13,607 nt of DNA from a bacterium (lineage in GTDB: Bacteria > Patescibacteriota > Minisyncoccia > Phycocordibacterales > PALSA-1337). A program made the translations under genes and the position numbers. How positions within the stretch are numbered: position 1 is the first letter of the stretch; each line of letters opens with the position of its first letter. Below, piece after piece: positions 13,172 to 13,607 of this stretch. The notes below the pieces were generated by a model. The model was given only the letters and a program-made list of their open reading frames with translations. It made no database searches and had not been told where the DNA came from. The DNA is taken from contig JAUYLM010000084.1 of NCBI GenBank assembly GCA_030698965.1, positions 1 to 13,607 on the forward strand, read 5' to 3'.

Positions 13172-13607
13172 CTAGTAGACTGGCTTTGGCTTGTTGATTG
13201 GATATCTCTCGGGATCAATGGTTCTTTCGAAGCAGGTGTGTCCGGCTTCATGCATCCAATTGTCATTCATCATTCCATCCATGACTGGATAAGACATCAT
13301 ATAGCCGCCGGAATAGCGTCCTTTGTCTCTGTTATCCTGGAATTTTTCTGCGAAAGTCGCGCACATTTCAAAAGATGTAGGACCATTCAAATGGTACTCG
13401 TATTGAGATCTATTTTCAGGATCAGTAGGAATTGTCTGGCCAGAGATGGGGTCTTTGAGGCTTTCCAGATTCGCCGGCAACTCTCCCTTTTGCTGCCAAT
13501 AATTCACAACCTGCCATTGTATATTGGAAAGGTCATTTACCCTCTGATTATCGAGGCGCAAAGCCCTCTGTTTGTACGGAGAGCCGGTAATGATGAATCC
13601 TCCTACT
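13172..13607 (-). CDS. Exported pilin-like CPR conserved protein, N-terminus cut by window edge
   Basis: The frame stays open to the right window edge, so the start is outside; the TTG at 13561 is not the real start. The visible part begins VGGFIITGSPYKQR, likely the end of an N-terminal membrane segment and its junction. It continues with RLDNQRVNDLSNIQWQVVNYWQQKGELPANLESLKDP, a pattern like pilin or pseudopilin minor subunits (helix, then LP-x-L ... DP). A small globular domain follows with SQYEYHLNG, MCATFAEKF, GHTCFERT and two Cys that could form a disulfide outside the membrane. I recall similar proteins as common conserved hypotheticals in Parcubacteria, but no search was possible. It ends 67 nt before pyk on the same strand; I see no convincing terminator between them, so readthrough is possible. 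Confidence 0.65.
   Translation of the reverse strand, partial: VGGFIITGSPYKQRALRLDNQRVNDLSNIQWQVVNYWQQKGELPANLESLKDPISGQTIPTDPENRSQYEYHLNGPTSFEMCATFAEKFQDNRDKGRYSGGYMMSYPVMDGMMNDNWMHEAGHTCFERTIDPERYPINKPKPVY

Noticed and set aside
1..13607. tRNA, rRNA, insertion sequence, integrase or att sites
   Set aside because: Intergenic gaps are all under about 200 bp and none contains a cloverleaf, rRNA-like sequence, transposase fragment or terminal repeats that I can see.

Overview
This window looks like a chromosome segment from a Candidate Phyla Radiation (Patescibacteria, probably Parcubacteria-type) bacterium. The inference rests on three things: compact genes with overlapping or near-touching ends, several small proteins of CPR-type families (the 232-aa hypothetical at 4281-4979 and the exported protein at the right edge), and divergent Mur-type enzymes. 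TGA and TAA both end genes here, so there is no sign of UGA recoding. I could not run a search, so the taxonomic assignment is by eye.

Left part (1-3356, + strand): a tight cluster linked to cell-envelope precursors. It holds an ATP-grasp ligase, cut off by the window edge and broken by an in-frame TAA, then a cytoplasmic NlpC/P60-like protein, an intact MraY (lipid I synthase), and a GNAT-fold protein resembling the C-terminal domain of arginyl-tRNA-protein transferases. Its ATG overlaps the MraY stop by one base.

Centre-left (3324-6237): a block that looks accessory. It contains a DinD-like protein (minus), a CPR-type hypothetical protein (minus) with a good sigma70-type promoter and an intrinsic terminator, and a class II Fic protein (plus). 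The Fic promoter carries three ATTGGGTA repeats spaced exactly 10 bp apart plus an inverted copy, which looks like an operator.

Centre-right (6227-9102): envelope-type genes resume. A Mpl/MurC-type ligase overlaps the Fic stop by 11 bp. It is followed by a small LysW-like zinc-ribbon protein (minus), divergent from a short fold-type II PLP enzyme (plus), and then an unrecognised 129-aa protein. A palindrome lies in the shared promoter region, and a bidirectional terminator ends the block.

Right part (13104 down to 9184, minus strand): an apparent operon of pyruvate kinase, a 64-aa one-TM peptide, RadC, an unknown 98-aa protein and a strongly degenerate MurD-like protein. At the edge is a partial exported, pilin-like CPR protein (minus).

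Taken together, MraY, the Mpl/MurC-like and MurD-like proteins, the ATP-grasp enzyme, the tRNA-dependent-transferase-like protein and the LysW-like protein suggest a non-standard route for building or modifying a muropeptide-like precursor. Two of the Mur-type proteins have lost residues normally conserved in catalysis. This functional reading is inference; the gene identities are better supported.
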